Position numbers and translations under genes: made by a program. From assembly GCF_034359305.1 (NCBI RefSeq), contig NZ_CP110343.1, positions 269,823 through 333,822 of the forward strand: DNA of 64,000 bases, written 5' to 3'. The DNA comes from Candidatus Fokinia cryptica (GTDB taxonomy: Bacteria; Pseudomonadota; Alphaproteobacteria; Rickettsiales; Midichloriaceae). The notes beneath the pieces were generated by a model, which saw only the letters and a list, made by a program, of their open reading frames with translations, did not search any database and was not told where the DNA came from. Position 1 is the stretch's first letter. Each line of letters starts with the position of its first letter. Positions 8,951 to 18,110 of the stretch are shown here, one piece after another.

Positions 8951-9622
8951 TTACAATAATCCACATTCTTTTATGTAGCTCATAATTTCAGTATATTTGA
9001 TAGCTCCCTCTCTTATAAGATTTATTTTTTTGTCATCCGTAATATCTAGTATTGTAGATGGTATTTTATGCAAAACTAATTCCTTATCGAGGGTATTGTA
9101 ATATAGATTTATATCATCGTTATCAACAGAGGCATGATGTGCTTCCATTTGTTTTTTTAAGATATGTAATGAAGGAGCTGGATCAAAACCAGAAAAATTA
9201 GCACTTGTACATGCAATAACAGTACTTTGTTTCATACTTTCTAAAGAGCGACTGTTGCCTGGCATTCTAACAGCAACTTTTATATCTGAGTTGGAAATAG
9301 ATGTATGAATATAGTTATAGACTAAAGGATTAATTTGTTTTCTTGGTAAAAGGAGCGTTAATTTTCCTGGCCAATAACGGGAGATTAATTTTTCGGCTAA
9401 ACTATTTATTTCGAAATGTTGAGTTGCAACTTCTATTGATGGTACGAAAACAGGTAAGCTTTTGTCTCCTCTCCGTTTTTTCAAATAAAATAATCTAGTA
9501 ATCGTATTCATATTAGTTGAGTTGCATGATAAACCCCATGTTGTATCAGTTGGGAGGCAACATATTTCACCATTTTGCAGATGCAGATGTAAGTCTTCAC
9601 AAGGATGAAATAAAATTTTCAT
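8951..9622 (-). CDS. tsaC: Threonylcarbamoyl-AMP synthase (Sua5/YciO/YrdC family)
   Basis: Makes threonylcarbamoyl-AMP from Thr, bicarbonate and ATP for t6A37 in ANN-decoding tRNAs. The YrdC signature is clear: CLPTDTTWGLSC, then LKKRRGDKSLPVFV, then ISRYWPGKLTLLLPRK, and later CTSANFSG. At 223 residues it has the single YrdC domain and no Sua5 C-terminal domain. It sits between atpC and hflK on the minus strand, with about 60-90 base spacers; no functional link among the three is evident. Confidence 0.92.
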   Translation of the reverse strand: MKILFHPCEDLHLHLQNGEICCLPTDTTWGLSCNSTNMNTITRLFYLKKRRGDKSLPVFVPSIEVATQHFEINSLAEKLISRYWPGKLTLLLPRKQINPLVYNYIHTSISNSDIKVAVRMPGNSRSLESMKQSTVIACTSANFSGFDPAPSLHILKKQMEAHHASVDNDDINLYYNTLDKELVLHKIPSTILDITDDKKINLIREGAIKYTEIMSYIKECGLL

Positions 9623-9713
9623 GATAAAACGAGTATAAAAATTTATGTAATACCTAGATACACTGCAATCATCTTATTATACGTGCAAAAAATTTATAAC
9701 TTTTTATCATCTA

Positions 9714-10874
9714 TCAATCTAAAGAATCTCCTTTAACTATAGCCTTATTATCGATATTATCGCTTTCTTTTGATGTATTCAAAAAAACTTTTACGTCTTT
9801 TCCAGTGATAACTTTATTATTGCCGCTAAGAATAAACTGCATAGCATCCATGTACATTTTAGTTTTTATAACATTTTTTGATAATGCATACTGTTTTTGC
9901 ATTAACTCAAATCTTATTTTTTCTCCTAAAGCTGCCTTTACAGTTGATTCTTTATATCCTAATGAGCGCTGTTCTATCTCATCCGCATTTCCCTGTGCTC
10001 TATGAAGAGCATCGTTTCTATATGCTTCAGCTTGATTGATCAATTTTTGCTGATCTGCTTTCGCAGCTTGCACGTCTCTATATGCATCTCGTACTTCTGG
10101 AGCTACGTAACTATATAAAATACCTAAGCTTACTACCTCGATACCACTTTCATAGGAATCTAAAATCTTCTGTAACATATTATATGTTTGTTGCTCTATA
10201 TAACTTCTCTGTTCAGAAAGTGCATCGTAAAGACTTACGACTCCTATCACTTGTCTCATTGCGCTCTGGGCTGCTAACTTCACAGTTTCATTTTCTTTTT
10301 CTGTTGTATTCTTTATTTTAAAGATATAATTCACAGGATCTGATATCTTCCATTGTACGAAAAATCGTAAATCAACTACATTTTCATCTCCAGTTAAGTG
10401 ATAACTTTCGCTAGGTAGGCTTTCGTTATTCACATCTACGTCAATTGTCGTATTTTGCTTTCTACCTCTTATAATTCCAAACATCGGATTTCTGTCTTCC
10501 TCTAGAGTAACATCTTGAAATCCTATATGTTCCCTCCTTATCCTTGTGGTATTCACAACATCTAATTGTTCTATAGGAGTAGGCATTTTCCAGTGCAGAC
10601 CTGGACCGCTTATTCTATCATATTTCCCAAATCTTACTATTACCCCTATTTCGTTAGGTTCTATGAGGTACAGACCACTTCCTACAAGGAGTAGAATCAG
10701 CAAGAGTGCAATTCCAACCCAAAAACTACGCATTTCAGTAAAATTAGGAGTATTTTTTCCGAAGAAATCGTATATCTCATCTAAAAAGCTTTTATTACTT
10801 TGTGGCGACCTGAAATTTTGCTTATTACTGGCATTTTTATTGTCAGCCCACGGATTATCAAAGTTGAAAATCAC
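9714..10874 (-). CDS. hflK: FtsH protease modulator HflK
   Basis: Inner-membrane SPFH-family protein; HflK with HflC forms a cage around FtsH and regulates membrane protein turnover. A cytoplasmic N-tail rich in Asn/Ser (residues 1-50) is followed by one membrane segment (~52-72, FWVGIALLLILLLVGSGLY), then the SPFH domain with IEPNEIGVIVRFGKYDR and GPGLHWKMPTP, and a helical region with AQSAMRQVIG and DVQAAKADQQK. Length 386 is normal. hflC, almost always the next gene, is not present: tsaC follows. Confidence 0.95.
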   Translation of the reverse strand: MIFNFDNPWADNKNASNKQNFRSPQSNKSFLDEIYDFFGKNTPNFTEMRSFWVGIALLLILLLVGSGLYLIEPNEIGVIVRFGKYDRISGPGLHWKMPTPIEQLDVVNTTRIRREHIGFQDVTLEEDRNPMFGIIRGRKQNTTIDVDVNNESLPSESYHLTGDENVVDLRFFVQWKISDPVNYIFKIKNTTEKENETVKLAAQSAMRQVIGVVSLYDALSEQRSYIEQQTYNMLQKILDSYESGIEVVSLGILYSYVAPEVRDAYRDVQAAKADQQKLINQAEAYRNDALHRAQGNADEIEQRSLGYKESTVKAALGEKIRFELMQKQYALSKNVIKTKMYMDAMQFILSGNNKVITGKDVKVFLNTSKESDNIDNKAIVKGDSLD

Positions 10875-11094
10875 AAATATGCACGGATACTATTGAATTA
10901 TTCAGGAGGATAGTGACAATACTGCATACGTGCAACCTATATCTTTAAAATAGTTGACATCTTCTCCTATAATCGTGTAATTCGTGGGTTAGTATATAAT
11001 CCTACCAGCAAAATGCTGTAATTAAGCTACTCATTACGATTAGGAAAAAAGCTAAAGCATTTTGGCTATTACATTTCTTATATTGATAATGCTA

Positions 11095-12180
11095 CTAACA
11101 CATCGGTAAATGCTGAAAAGCTGAGTTATCATTGATGAAACTTTTTTTACATGATGCATTTTTTATCAGATCTTCTACAAAGATTAGTGTTTTATCGTAT
11201 CTCCAAAAGCACCATTCGCCGGTAAAATATGGCATAGCATATACATCGGAAATATATAAATTTTCTTCTTCGTCTACAAAAAAGCGAATTTGAGCAGTAT
11301 CGTAGAATTTATATGTACGACATATAATTTGTATATTATTTTTCAATTGTTCTAAAAGATTCATAGAAAGTTTTGGTTGATATGAAAGAACTTTGTATGG
11401 TATATCGCTATGAGGATATATAATATTGCCTATAGCTCTTATTTCTGACTCTACATAGCTCATATTTATGATAGTAACTTCTGTTCCTATTATGTGAAGT
11501 ACTACATCGAGCTCTTTCCAATTATTGTATTTCTTCTCTAAACATAGTTTAGGACTTTTTTCAATAATGAGTGATTTCAATCTTTTAAAATCATTATAAT
11601 TATCAAATGCGTAAAATAAATGAGATACCTCACATTTGATAGATCTTGCGACAACAAGACCAGAGCCAAATATAGCATCAACTTCTTCGTATTCCGTATT
11701 CTGATCAAGTATGATGTATTTTTTACTTTGTATGCCAAATGTACTCAATATCCTGTACATTATGTCTCTATTATAGAGTCCTAGAGTATTGCCCAGATTG
11801 CTTCCAATATATCTAGTATTTGTACATTCAACTATACTTTGTAACATTATTGCTCCTTCATCATGTTGGGATATTAAGGAAAAAACTACATCATATTTGA
11901 GAAAGCGTGAACCTACTACAAATTTTAGACCATCAGAAATAAACAACTGTACTTCTTGGCAATTCATCATATTAATATCATTAAATTCTTTAAAGATATC
12001 CAATTCCGAGTGATTCAAAAGATAGAATTTTTTAGAACGTGTTAGAGATATTATTGCAAAATCGATACCTCCTTTTTGCATAAGATTTGCTACATTTTGT
12101 GTAGCAATTATGGAAGTACGATGATTAGAGCTAAAACCTCCACACAATAACAGTACGACATCCCGCATTCTAAAAGTCAT
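11095..12180 (-). CDS. ddl: Degenerate D-alanine-D-alanine ligase homologue
   Basis: A 361-residue ATP-grasp-like protein whose layout follows Ddl: an N-terminal domain with LLLCGGFSSNH, then VFSLISQHDEGAIMLQSIVE and TRYIGSNLGNTLGLYNRD (the family has HG-GEDG..Q..LE and YVGS...A..MDK), and a C-terminal IRFFVDEEENLYISDVYAMPYFTGEW (family: R-D......E-N--PG-T). Aligned this way, E. coli Ddl Arg255, Asp257, Glu270 and Asn272 correspond to Gln, Arg, Asp and Tyr, so the metal-binding set appears lost. The frame is intact, so this is not a plain pseudogene. It may be a relic or may have taken another role. Confidence 0.6.
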   Translation of the reverse strand: MTFRMRDVVLLLCGGFSSNHRTSIIATQNVANLMQKGGIDFAIISLTRSKKFYLLNHSELDIFKEFNDINMMNCQEVQLFISDGLKFVVGSRFLKYDVVFSLISQHDEGAIMLQSIVECTNTRYIGSNLGNTLGLYNRDIMYRILSTFGIQSKKYIILDQNTEYEEVDAIFGSGLVVARSIKCEVSHLFYAFDNYNDFKRLKSLIIEKSPKLCLEKKYNNWKELDVVLHIIGTEVTIINMSYVESEIRAIGNIIYPHSDIPYKVLSYQPKLSMNLLEQLKNNIQIICRTYKFYDTAQIRFFVDEEENLYISDVYAMPYFTGEWCFWRYDKTLIFVEDLIKNASCKKSFINDNSAFQHLPMC

Positions 12181-12289
12181 CGATAAAGAGAATTATAGTA
12201 GTTACATACGTCAATCAAAACATTCGTGCAAGAACTTTTGAATTGTATGGTGTTTAGGAAAACAATAACTGAATGAGAAGAGAATGTAT

Positions 12290-13081
12290 TTATAATAGTG
12301 TTCGTATGCTACCTGTGCGTAATTTTAGTGTAACGTGTTTTTTTTCTTGAGTATCTTCGATTAGTAAAAGCATTTCCCCATCCATATTTATACCAAGAAA
12401 TTTTCCAATTTTTGTGATACCAAGACCATTTGACCATAAAATATGTTCTCCTAAATACTCAGCTCTTTGCATCCATAATTTTCTTATTGATTCAAATCCG
12501 AATCTTCTCCACTGTTCATATTTTTGTCTTAATTTACATAATATTTCTTTCTCTAACACTCTTTTACTTACTTGTAAGCCTTCATTTTCAATAGATGTAG
12601 CTTCATACGGTGCATATTCTTTATTACGTAGCTCATCAAGTTTCGGAAAATTTTTTATATTGACACCAATTCCAATAAGAAGAAATTTATTTTGATGTAT
12701 TTCACATAATACACCAGAGCATTTTTTATGATTTAGTAGAACGTCATTTACCCATTTATAAGATAACCTCGTATGTTGTAAGTTGCATTCTTGTACTAAT
12801 GCTTCTCCTATAGCAGTAGCACCAATGTAGGAGAATTGTGGTATAGAGTCGTCCACGTCAACGTCTAAATGAAACGCAACGGTCATGAATAAATTGCCAA
12901 TCCCTCCTACCCAAGAGCGATTCATGGAACCAATACCGTTAGTTTGTATATTTGCACTCACTGCAAATTCATCTGTTACTCCCATAAGAGAAATAAGCTT
13001 CCTAGCGTATAACTGTGTGCTGTCTACAGTTTTTAATCTAAATACACGAAAACCTGAGTGATGATCGGACAAATAACACAA
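12290..13081 (-). CDS. birA: Biotin-[acetyl/propionyl-CoA carboxylase] ligase
   Basis: Catalytic-domain-only biotin protein ligase, 263 residues, with no N-terminal DNA-binding domain, so it should not be a repressor. Motifs in order: FRLKTVDSTQLYARKL, TNGIGSMNRSWVGGIGNLFMTV (the biotinyl-AMP binding loop, normally GRGRxGRxW, here changed to GIGSMNRSW), YKWVNDVLLNHKKCSGVLCE, and LIGIGVNIKNFP. The likely substrate is the biotinyl domain of PccA, Lys631, encoded at 19099-21105. It lies 28 bases downstream of tsf on the minus strand. Confidence 0.93.
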   Translation of the reverse strand: MCYLSDHHSGFRVFRLKTVDSTQLYARKLISLMGVTDEFAVSANIQTNGIGSMNRSWVGGIGNLFMTVAFHLDVDVDDSIPQFSYIGATAIGEALVQECNLQHTRLSYKWVNDVLLNHKKCSGVLCEIHQNKFLLIGIGVNIKNFPKLDELRNKEYAPYEATSIENEGLQVSKRVLEKEILCKLRQKYEQWRRFGFESIRKLWMQRAEYLGEHILWSNGLGITKIGKFLGINMDGEMLLLIEDTQEKKHVTLKLRTGSIRTLL

Positions 13082-13109
13082 AATACCTATTAATATGTGA
13101 TATGTAACA

Positions 13110-13973
13110 CTATTCTTTTAATTGCATGCGTACGAATTTTGTTACTTTCACTTTTCCTTCTATTTCTGATAAAATTTCAGAAATCTTTTTAGAGTTATCT
13201 ACGATAAATTTCTGTTCTAGTAATACTGACTCTTCATATATTTTTTGCATTCTTCCGGTAACAATTTTTTGTATAATACTTTCTGGTTTACCGGCTTTTT
13301 TAGCTTCTTCTATGGCAGTGGCTTCTTCTTTTGCTATAAAATCAGCGGGTATAGATTCGATATCTACAGATATAGGAGAAGTTGCCGCTATGTGCATTGC
13401 TATATTTTTTCCTAGCAGTTCAATTGCATCACTCTCTATATCTGAATCGATTGCTACAACAGAGCATATCGTACCGCAATCCGTTCCCATAGCACCATGA
13501 ATATATTTGTGCAATCTTCCAGAGTTTGTACTGATCGATGTTACCTTACCTACTACAATATTCTCCCTCAAAGAAGCAGCTAACTCTTCAAGAATATTTC
13601 TTACACTAACACCGTTATTGGTATATTCTAAGATTTCATCGATACTATCACTAGGTTCCTTAGTCAATATTATACTAGCAATTTGAGATGAGCCCTTTAA
13701 AAATGCTTCACTTCTCGCAACGAAATCAGTTTCGCACTGTATTCTCACTAGTACTGCTTTCTTTCGATCAGATGTCATACTAAGGCATATTATTCCTTCT
13801 TTAGTTGCTCTATCAGCATTTTTCGACAATATTGCGGCACCACTTTTCTTTAAAAATTCTGCCGCTTTATTAAGATCACCATTGCATTCTTTTAGTGCCT
13901 TTTGACATTCCGAGATTGGCGCTTGAGTCATACCACGGAGAGTCTTAATAAGATCATTTATATTCATATGCAT
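13110..13973 (-). CDS. tsf: Translation elongation factor Ts
   Basis: Nucleotide exchange factor for EF-Tu. The N-terminal UBA-like domain (IKTLRGMTQAPISECQKALKECNGDLNKA) and the catalytic core motif CETDFVAR are intact; the C-terminal segment ending in VTKFVRMQL also fits. Length 287 is normal. rpsB, the near-universal upstream partner, is absent: rsmE lies divergently 68 bases away. birA follows on the same strand. Confidence 0.97.
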   Translation of the reverse strand: MHMNINDLIKTLRGMTQAPISECQKALKECNGDLNKAAEFLKKSGAAILSKNADRATKEGIICLSMTSDRKKAVLVRIQCETDFVARSEAFLKGSSQIASIILTKEPSDSIDEILEYTNNGVSVRNILEELAASLRENIVVGKVTSISTNSGRLHKYIHGAMGTDCGTICSVVAIDSDIESDAIELLGKNIAMHIAATSPISVDIESIPADFIAKEEATAIEEAKKAGKPESIIQKIVTGRMQKIYEESVLLEQKFIVDNSKKISEILSEIEGKVKVTKFVRMQLKE

Positions 13974-14041
13974 TCTATTGACATGTCATAAGTATAGTTT
14001 AAGTATAGCACTCGCTGAAAATAGTCAAGTATTCTCGGAAA

Positions 14042-14821
14042 GTGAGTAAGTATAGGAAATTATTTTTGCTAAAGCAAAATTTCATGCTAAATGAGAGTAT
14101 AAAATTATCTGATTTAGACTCTAATCATATTAAAAACGTTTTAAGACAAGAAGTTGGTGATAAGATATTGGTGCTGAATGAGGATGGAAGTAGGTGGCTT
14201 GCTAATATAGAAGAAGTAAGAAAAAAAGTTATTATTCGTATAGTAGAACAACTTGAACATCGTGAGATTAATACCGTATCTAATAATATTCATATAATAT
14301 TTTGTCCTACAAAATCACATAATCTTCAATTTTTTATTTCTAAAATTGTAGAGTGCGAGGTAGAGAAAGCTACGATCATGTTATCAGAGCGAACGGTGCT
14401 TAGAAGAATATCTGAACATAAGATACCTACTTACATCAAAGGAGCAGTAGAGCAGTCCGATAATATCAAAATACCAATTATAAAGGTATCAAATACTTTT
14501 ATCGATGCTATAACTGATGCGATTTCTCCTAATGTATTAGTAGTACTGTTGCATACTCAATCATTAGATTGTCTATATGTTAAGCAATTTCAGAAATTCC
14601 AAAATTTAGATACGTATATTACGGAAAATCATATAAAAGATGTCGTATTTGTTGTTGGGGCTGAAGGCGGTTGGTCGGAAAGTGAACTTAATTCTTTTTT
14701 GCTTTTGACAAAGCAATTCTCTCATATTGGGGTATGGAAAATAGGAAATAGTGTAATGAGGGCTGAAACAGCTTTCATGTCAGCAATATGTGCTTCGAAT
14801 ATACTTGTTGGAAAGTGGTGA
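14042..14821 (+). CDS. rsmE: 16S rRNA m3U1498 methyltransferase
   Basis: SPOUT-class methyltransferase for U1498 of 16S rRNA in the decoding region. The start is GTG at 14042. An N-terminal PUA-like domain (HIKNVLRQEVGDKILVLNEDG) precedes the SPOUT domain, whose knot motifs are FCPTKSHNLQFFISKIVE, SERTVLRR, EQS and VVGAEGGWSESEL. Length 259 is slightly longer than typical. It is divergent from tsf and is followed by coaD after ~75 bases. Confidence 0.93.
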   Translation: MSKYRKLFLLKQNFMLNESIKLSDLDSNHIKNVLRQEVGDKILVLNEDGSRWLANIEEVRKKVIIRIVEQLEHREINTVSNNIHIIFCPTKSHNLQFFISKIVECEVEKATIMLSERTVLRRISEHKIPTYIKGAVEQSDNIKIPIIKVSNTFIDAITDAISPNVLVVLLHTQSLDCLYVKQFQKFQNLDTYITENHIKDVVFVVGAEGGWSESELNSFLLLTKQFSHIGVWKIGNSVMRAETAFMSAICASNILVGKW

Positions 14822-14896
14822 AATTAGTTCGGATGTGTGATGACTTTAGTCGTATCATTTTATAGAATTCACTCATAATTCTTAAATAACTTAATT

Positions 14897-15388
14897 ATGG
14901 TAAGAGTTGCGGTATATCCAGGTACATTTGATCCGTTTACAAATGGACATCTAGGTGTTTTGTTACGTGCAATTAAGCTTTTTGATAAAATAATAGTTGC
15001 TGTAGCATCAGATACAGAGAAAAGGTTACTTTTTTCAATGGAAAAAAGGATAGCTATGGTAGAGAGTGCAATTGCACCATGTTATAAGATGAATGTTGAA
15101 GTTTTAGCATTGCCACCGAAGATATTGGTGAATTTTGCTCATGAACATAATGTTGTAGCAATTGTGCGAGGAGTCAGATCTTCAATTGATCTAGAGTACG
15201 AATTTAGAATGGCACACATAAATAGCGTTTTAAATAAGGATATAATAACAGTATTCTTACCTTCTACTAGCGATTCGAATTTCGTTTCGTCTTCTACTGT
15301 AAAGGAAATTGCGAAATTTAATGGAAAATTAGACCCTTTCGTGTCAAAGGAAGTAGAGGATGCTCTAAGAAAAGCTTACCAAAAATAA
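14897..15388 (+). CDS. coaD: Phosphopantetheine adenylyltransferase
   Basis: Penultimate step of coenzyme A synthesis: 4'-phosphopantetheine plus ATP to dephospho-CoA. The nucleotidyltransferase motif YPGTFDPFTNGHLGV is intact, as are IVRGVRSSIDLEYEFRMA and the C-terminal SSSTVKEIA loop. Length 163 is typical. The last enzyme of the pathway, CoaE, is encoded at 27184-27945, so both late CoA steps are kept in this window. pheS follows after 21 bases. Confidence 0.97.
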   Translation: MVRVAVYPGTFDPFTNGHLGVLLRAIKLFDKIIVAVASDTEKRLLFSMEKRIAMVESAIAPCYKMNVEVLALPPKILVNFAHEHNVVAIVRGVRSSIDLEYEFRMAHINSVLNKDIITVFLPSTSDSNFVSSSTVKEIAKFNGKLDPFVSKEVEDALRKAYQK

Positions 15389-15409
15389 ATATTAAGTCTT
15401 TATATAATT

Positions 15410-16462
15410 ATGCAAGAGTTTCTTGAACTATTATCGAAAACACTGTCAAGTTTTAGAGAGGAGATAAAGAATGTTACGACTACAGAAAATGTAGAAGATA
15501 TAAGAGTGAGATATCTTGGTAGAAGTGGTGCTATTTCTAGCATTGCATCTCTGATTACGAAAGTTCCTAATCAAGATAGAAAGCAATTTGGTCAAGCAGT
15601 TAATACTGCTATTAAAGAGGTGAATGAAGCTATTTCGGAGCAGAAAAATCATTTAAGAGCTTCGGAAATGAACATGAGAATGAAGAAAGAGAAAGTGGAT
15701 ATTACGCTTCCTGGTAGATTGAGTAGCAATCATATAGGTAATGAACATATAGTATCTTCTACGATACGAGATGTAACAGAGATATTTAAAGTTTTAGGAT
15801 ATGGAATGCTAGAAGGAACGGAAATAGAAAATGATTGGTATAATTTTACTGCACTTAATATGCCGGAAGGTCATCCAGCTCGAAATATGCATGATACCTT
15901 CTATGTATCACACTCTACTAATGAACTTCTGTTACGCACCCATACAACTACTACTCAAATTAGGTACTTAAGTGATAAAAAATCTTTACCCTGTAAAAAA
16001 GCTTCAATTGGTAAGGTATATCGTTCTGATTATGATGCTACTCATACCCCAATGTTTCATCAGTATGAGTGTTTTAATGTACAGTATGAAGCGGTAAGTG
16101 TTGTAAAAATGATACAATTTGTAAAAGTATTTTTATCAATCTTTTTTCAAACTCATGATCTTCCGTTGAGATTCCGTTCGTCCTATTTCCCATTTACGGA
16201 GCCATCTTTTGAAGTAGATCTCAGATGTTTTGTAGAGCAAGATAGTGGATCTATACGATATCATAAAGAAGGTGATAAATGGATAGAACTTTTAGGATGT
16301 GGATTAATACATAAAAATGTGTTTTCTGCCTGTGAAATTGATCGAAGGGCGACCGGTTTTGCATTAGGTGGTGGTATAGAAAGGCTTGCTATGCTGAAAT
16401 ATCAGATTTGCGACATAAGGCAATTTTTCAATTCCGATTACAGATGGCTAATGCATATGTAA
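15410..16462 (+). CDS. pheS: Phenylalanyl-tRNA synthetase alpha subunit
   Basis: Catalytic subunit of the alpha2beta2 class II enzyme. An N-terminal coiled-coil region (~1-90) is followed by the class II core: HPARNMHDTFY, LLRTHTTTTQIR, KVYRSDYDATHTPMFHQYE (motif 2 region), RSSYFPFTEPSFEVD and GFALGGGIERLAML (motif 3). Length 350 is normal. pheT, which usually follows at once, is missing: the next gene, uppS, converges 7 bases away. The beta subunit must be encoded elsewhere. Confidence 0.97.
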   Translation: MQEFLELLSKTLSSFREEIKNVTTTENVEDIRVRYLGRSGAISSIASLITKVPNQDRKQFGQAVNTAIKEVNEAISEQKNHLRASEMNMRMKKEKVDITLPGRLSSNHIGNEHIVSSTIRDVTEIFKVLGYGMLEGTEIENDWYNFTALNMPEGHPARNMHDTFYVSHSTNELLLRTHTTTTQIRYLSDKKSLPCKKASIGKVYRSDYDATHTPMFHQYECFNVQYEAVSVVKMIQFVKVFLSIFFQTHDLPLRFRSSYFPFTEPSFEVDLRCFVEQDSGSIRYHKEGDKWIELLGCGLIHKNVFSACEIDRRATGFALGGGIERLAMLKYQICDIRQFFNSDYRWLMHM

Positions 16463-16469
16463 TACGATG

Positions 16470-17162
16470 TTAAATTCTGCTATTTCCAAAATTTCTTTTT
16501 CTTGTTCCATAGTATAGTATAGCGTTTTCGAGTTCTTTGCTATCGAAATCTGGCCATAACGTATCGGTGAAGTATAGCTCAGAGAATGTAGATAGCCATG
16601 TCATGAAACCGCTCAACCTTTTGTCCCCACCAGTACGAATCATTAGATCCATCTCTGGAATGTTATGAGGGTTAATGTATCTACTTAAATCTTCCATCAG
16701 AAAATTATCATTATTCCTATGTTCTGCTAGCAGTCTCTTCACTCCACTATAAATTTCATGTTTTCCATCATAATTTAGTGCAATATAAAGTTGCATATTT
16801 CCTACTGTTTCTGCATTTTCTGCTAGAGTTATCTTTTTTTTTATAGAATCACTTAAATCGCTTATTTCTCCTATGAAGGTAGTTTTTATCTTCAGTTTTG
16901 AACATATATCTACTAGCTCATCAACGAATTGTTCTCCAATACTCATTATCAAATCTACAATACTTTTGCTACGCTTCCAGTTATTTATGGAGAATGCAAA
17001 GAGTGTAACGTATTTAATTCCAATTCTTGAACATTCTTCTATTATATCAATTGCTACTTTAGCTCCCCTCGAATATGAATTCTCTAAATTTACGCAATTC
17101 TTAGTACTCCATCTCCCATTGCCATCCATTATAATTCCCACATGTTTAGGAATATTGTTCAT
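16470..17162 (-). CDS. uppS: Undecaprenyl diphosphate synthase
   Basis: cis-prenyltransferase that makes the C55 lipid carrier for peptidoglycan and other envelope glycans. The start at 17162 gives MNNIPKHVGIIMDGNGRW; the frame remains open upstream to 17225 but that would run into the tRNA-Leu gene, so the internal ATG is preferred. Conserved parts: MDGNGRWSTK (catalytic Asp), ARGxK-like YSRGAKV, YVTLFAFSINNWKRS, LNYDGKHEI and DLMIRTGGDKRLSGF, with SELYFTDTLWPDF near the end. cdsA, the common neighbour, is absent. Confidence 0.95.
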   Translation of the reverse strand: MNNIPKHVGIIMDGNGRWSTKNCVNLENSYSRGAKVAIDIIEECSRIGIKYVTLFAFSINNWKRSKSIVDLIMSIGEQFVDELVDICSKLKIKTTFIGEISDLSDSIKKKITLAENAETVGNMQLYIALNYDGKHEIYSGVKRLLAEHRNNDNFLMEDLSRYINPHNIPEMDLMIRTGGDKRLSGFMTWLSTFSELYFTDTLWPDFDSKELENAILYYGTRKRNFGNSRI

Positions 17163-17195
17163 ATTGATGTAAGAAAAATACTTGCACGGGGTAAG

Positions 17196-17282
17196 TGGTG
17201 CGATCGAAAAGACTCGAACTTTCAATTCCTTGCGGAAACAACGACCTCAACGTTGCGTGTCTACCAATTCCACCACGATCGC
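17196..17282 (-). tRNA. tRNA-Leu (anticodon GAG)
   Basis: On the minus strand the 87-base sequence folds as a type II tRNA with a long variable arm. The acceptor stem is 7 bp (GCGATCG with CGATCGC), followed by the discriminator A and an encoded CCA. The D-arm has GTGGAATTGGTAGACAC, typical of leucine tRNAs. The anticodon stem CAACG/CGTTG encloses TTGAGGT, giving anticodon GAG (reads CUU/CUC). The T-arm has GTTCGAGTC. Confidence 0.95.
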
Positions 17283-17369
17283 GTCACGGCAGTTCAGATA
17301 CTAACCATAAGATTTCAATTCTTCAACTACGATTTTGATATGCTATTTTTTGCTATAAATTGTATTACT

Positions 17370-18011
17370 CTACAATTCTATAAAACGATCAATATCAGGT
17401 TTGTATTCAAGCATTGAGCCAGTTGCAATGTCGAAAATCCAACCATGTATAAATAATCTTTTCTCCATCACCTTCTTCTTTATCCAAGGAAAAGTGTGGA
17501 GATTTTGTATAGATTTTACGATGCCACGTTCCTCACATAATAAAATTTTATCCTCCATCGATAGAGATATGCATTTATCTTCTACTTGTTCTTTTACCTC
17601 TTCAAAAATACTTATCCATTTTTCTAAAAAGCTATTCTTGTTATTACAAAAATCAGTACTCATAAGCTTTTCGATACCTCCACATTTCCTATGTCCAAGT
17701 ATCAATATGTGCTCAATATTTAGAGCGGTAATTCCAAATTCTAATGCTGCACTTGTTCCATGATATTTTCCGTCTTCCTCATGGGGTGGTACTATATTAG
17801 CTACATTTCGTATTACAAATATCTCACCTGGAGCACATTGCATTATAATAGATGGTTCTACACGAGAATCCGAGCACGACACTACTAATACGTTAGGACT
17901 CTGATTTTGCCTATATAATTTGTCGAATAACTCTTTATGCTCTAGTAAATAAGTATTTCTAAAAGTACGATATCCATCTCTCAGATTTTCGATATTCTTC
18001 CTAATATTCAT
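17370..18011 (-). CDS. Beta-class carbonic anhydrase
   Basis: Zinc enzyme converting CO2 and bicarbonate. Zinc ligands are visible at Cys46 and Asp48/Arg50 (SCSDSR), and at His107 and Cys110 (GHRKCGG). VIRNVANIVPP and TSAALEFGITAL also match the family. Length 213 residues is typical of the Can/CynT group, with no signal peptide, so cytoplasmic. It may supply bicarbonate to the biotin-dependent carboxylase encoded nearby (pccA/pccB) and to TsaC; this link is inferred. Confidence 0.95.
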   Translation of the reverse strand: MNIRKNIENLRDGYRTFRNTYLLEHKELFDKLYRQNQSPNVLVVSCSDSRVEPSIIMQCAPGEIFVIRNVANIVPPHEEDGKYHGTSAALEFGITALNIEHILILGHRKCGGIEKLMSTDFCNNKNSFLEKWISIFEEVKEQVEDKCISLSMEDKILLCEERGIVKSIQNLHTFPWIKKKVMEKRLFIHGWIFDIATGSMLEYKPDIDRFIEL

Positions 18012-18110
18012 ATATCGCTATAACAGTGTAGTATTTTTGGAATTTTATAAATTTGACCATGCTTATGGATAGTAGTAGGCTATAACAGTAATTCTAATTT
18101 AAAGTCAAAT

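Noticed and set aside
10945-10975. TTGACA followed by TATAAT in the spacer between hflK and the ddl homologue
   Set aside because: The two boxes are only 8 bases apart, too close for a sigma-70 type promoter, and both neighbouring genes read the other way.
17163-17225. N-terminal extension of uppS to 17225
   Set aside because: It would reach into the tRNA-Leu gene and add residues absent from the family; ATG at 17162 gives the normal start.
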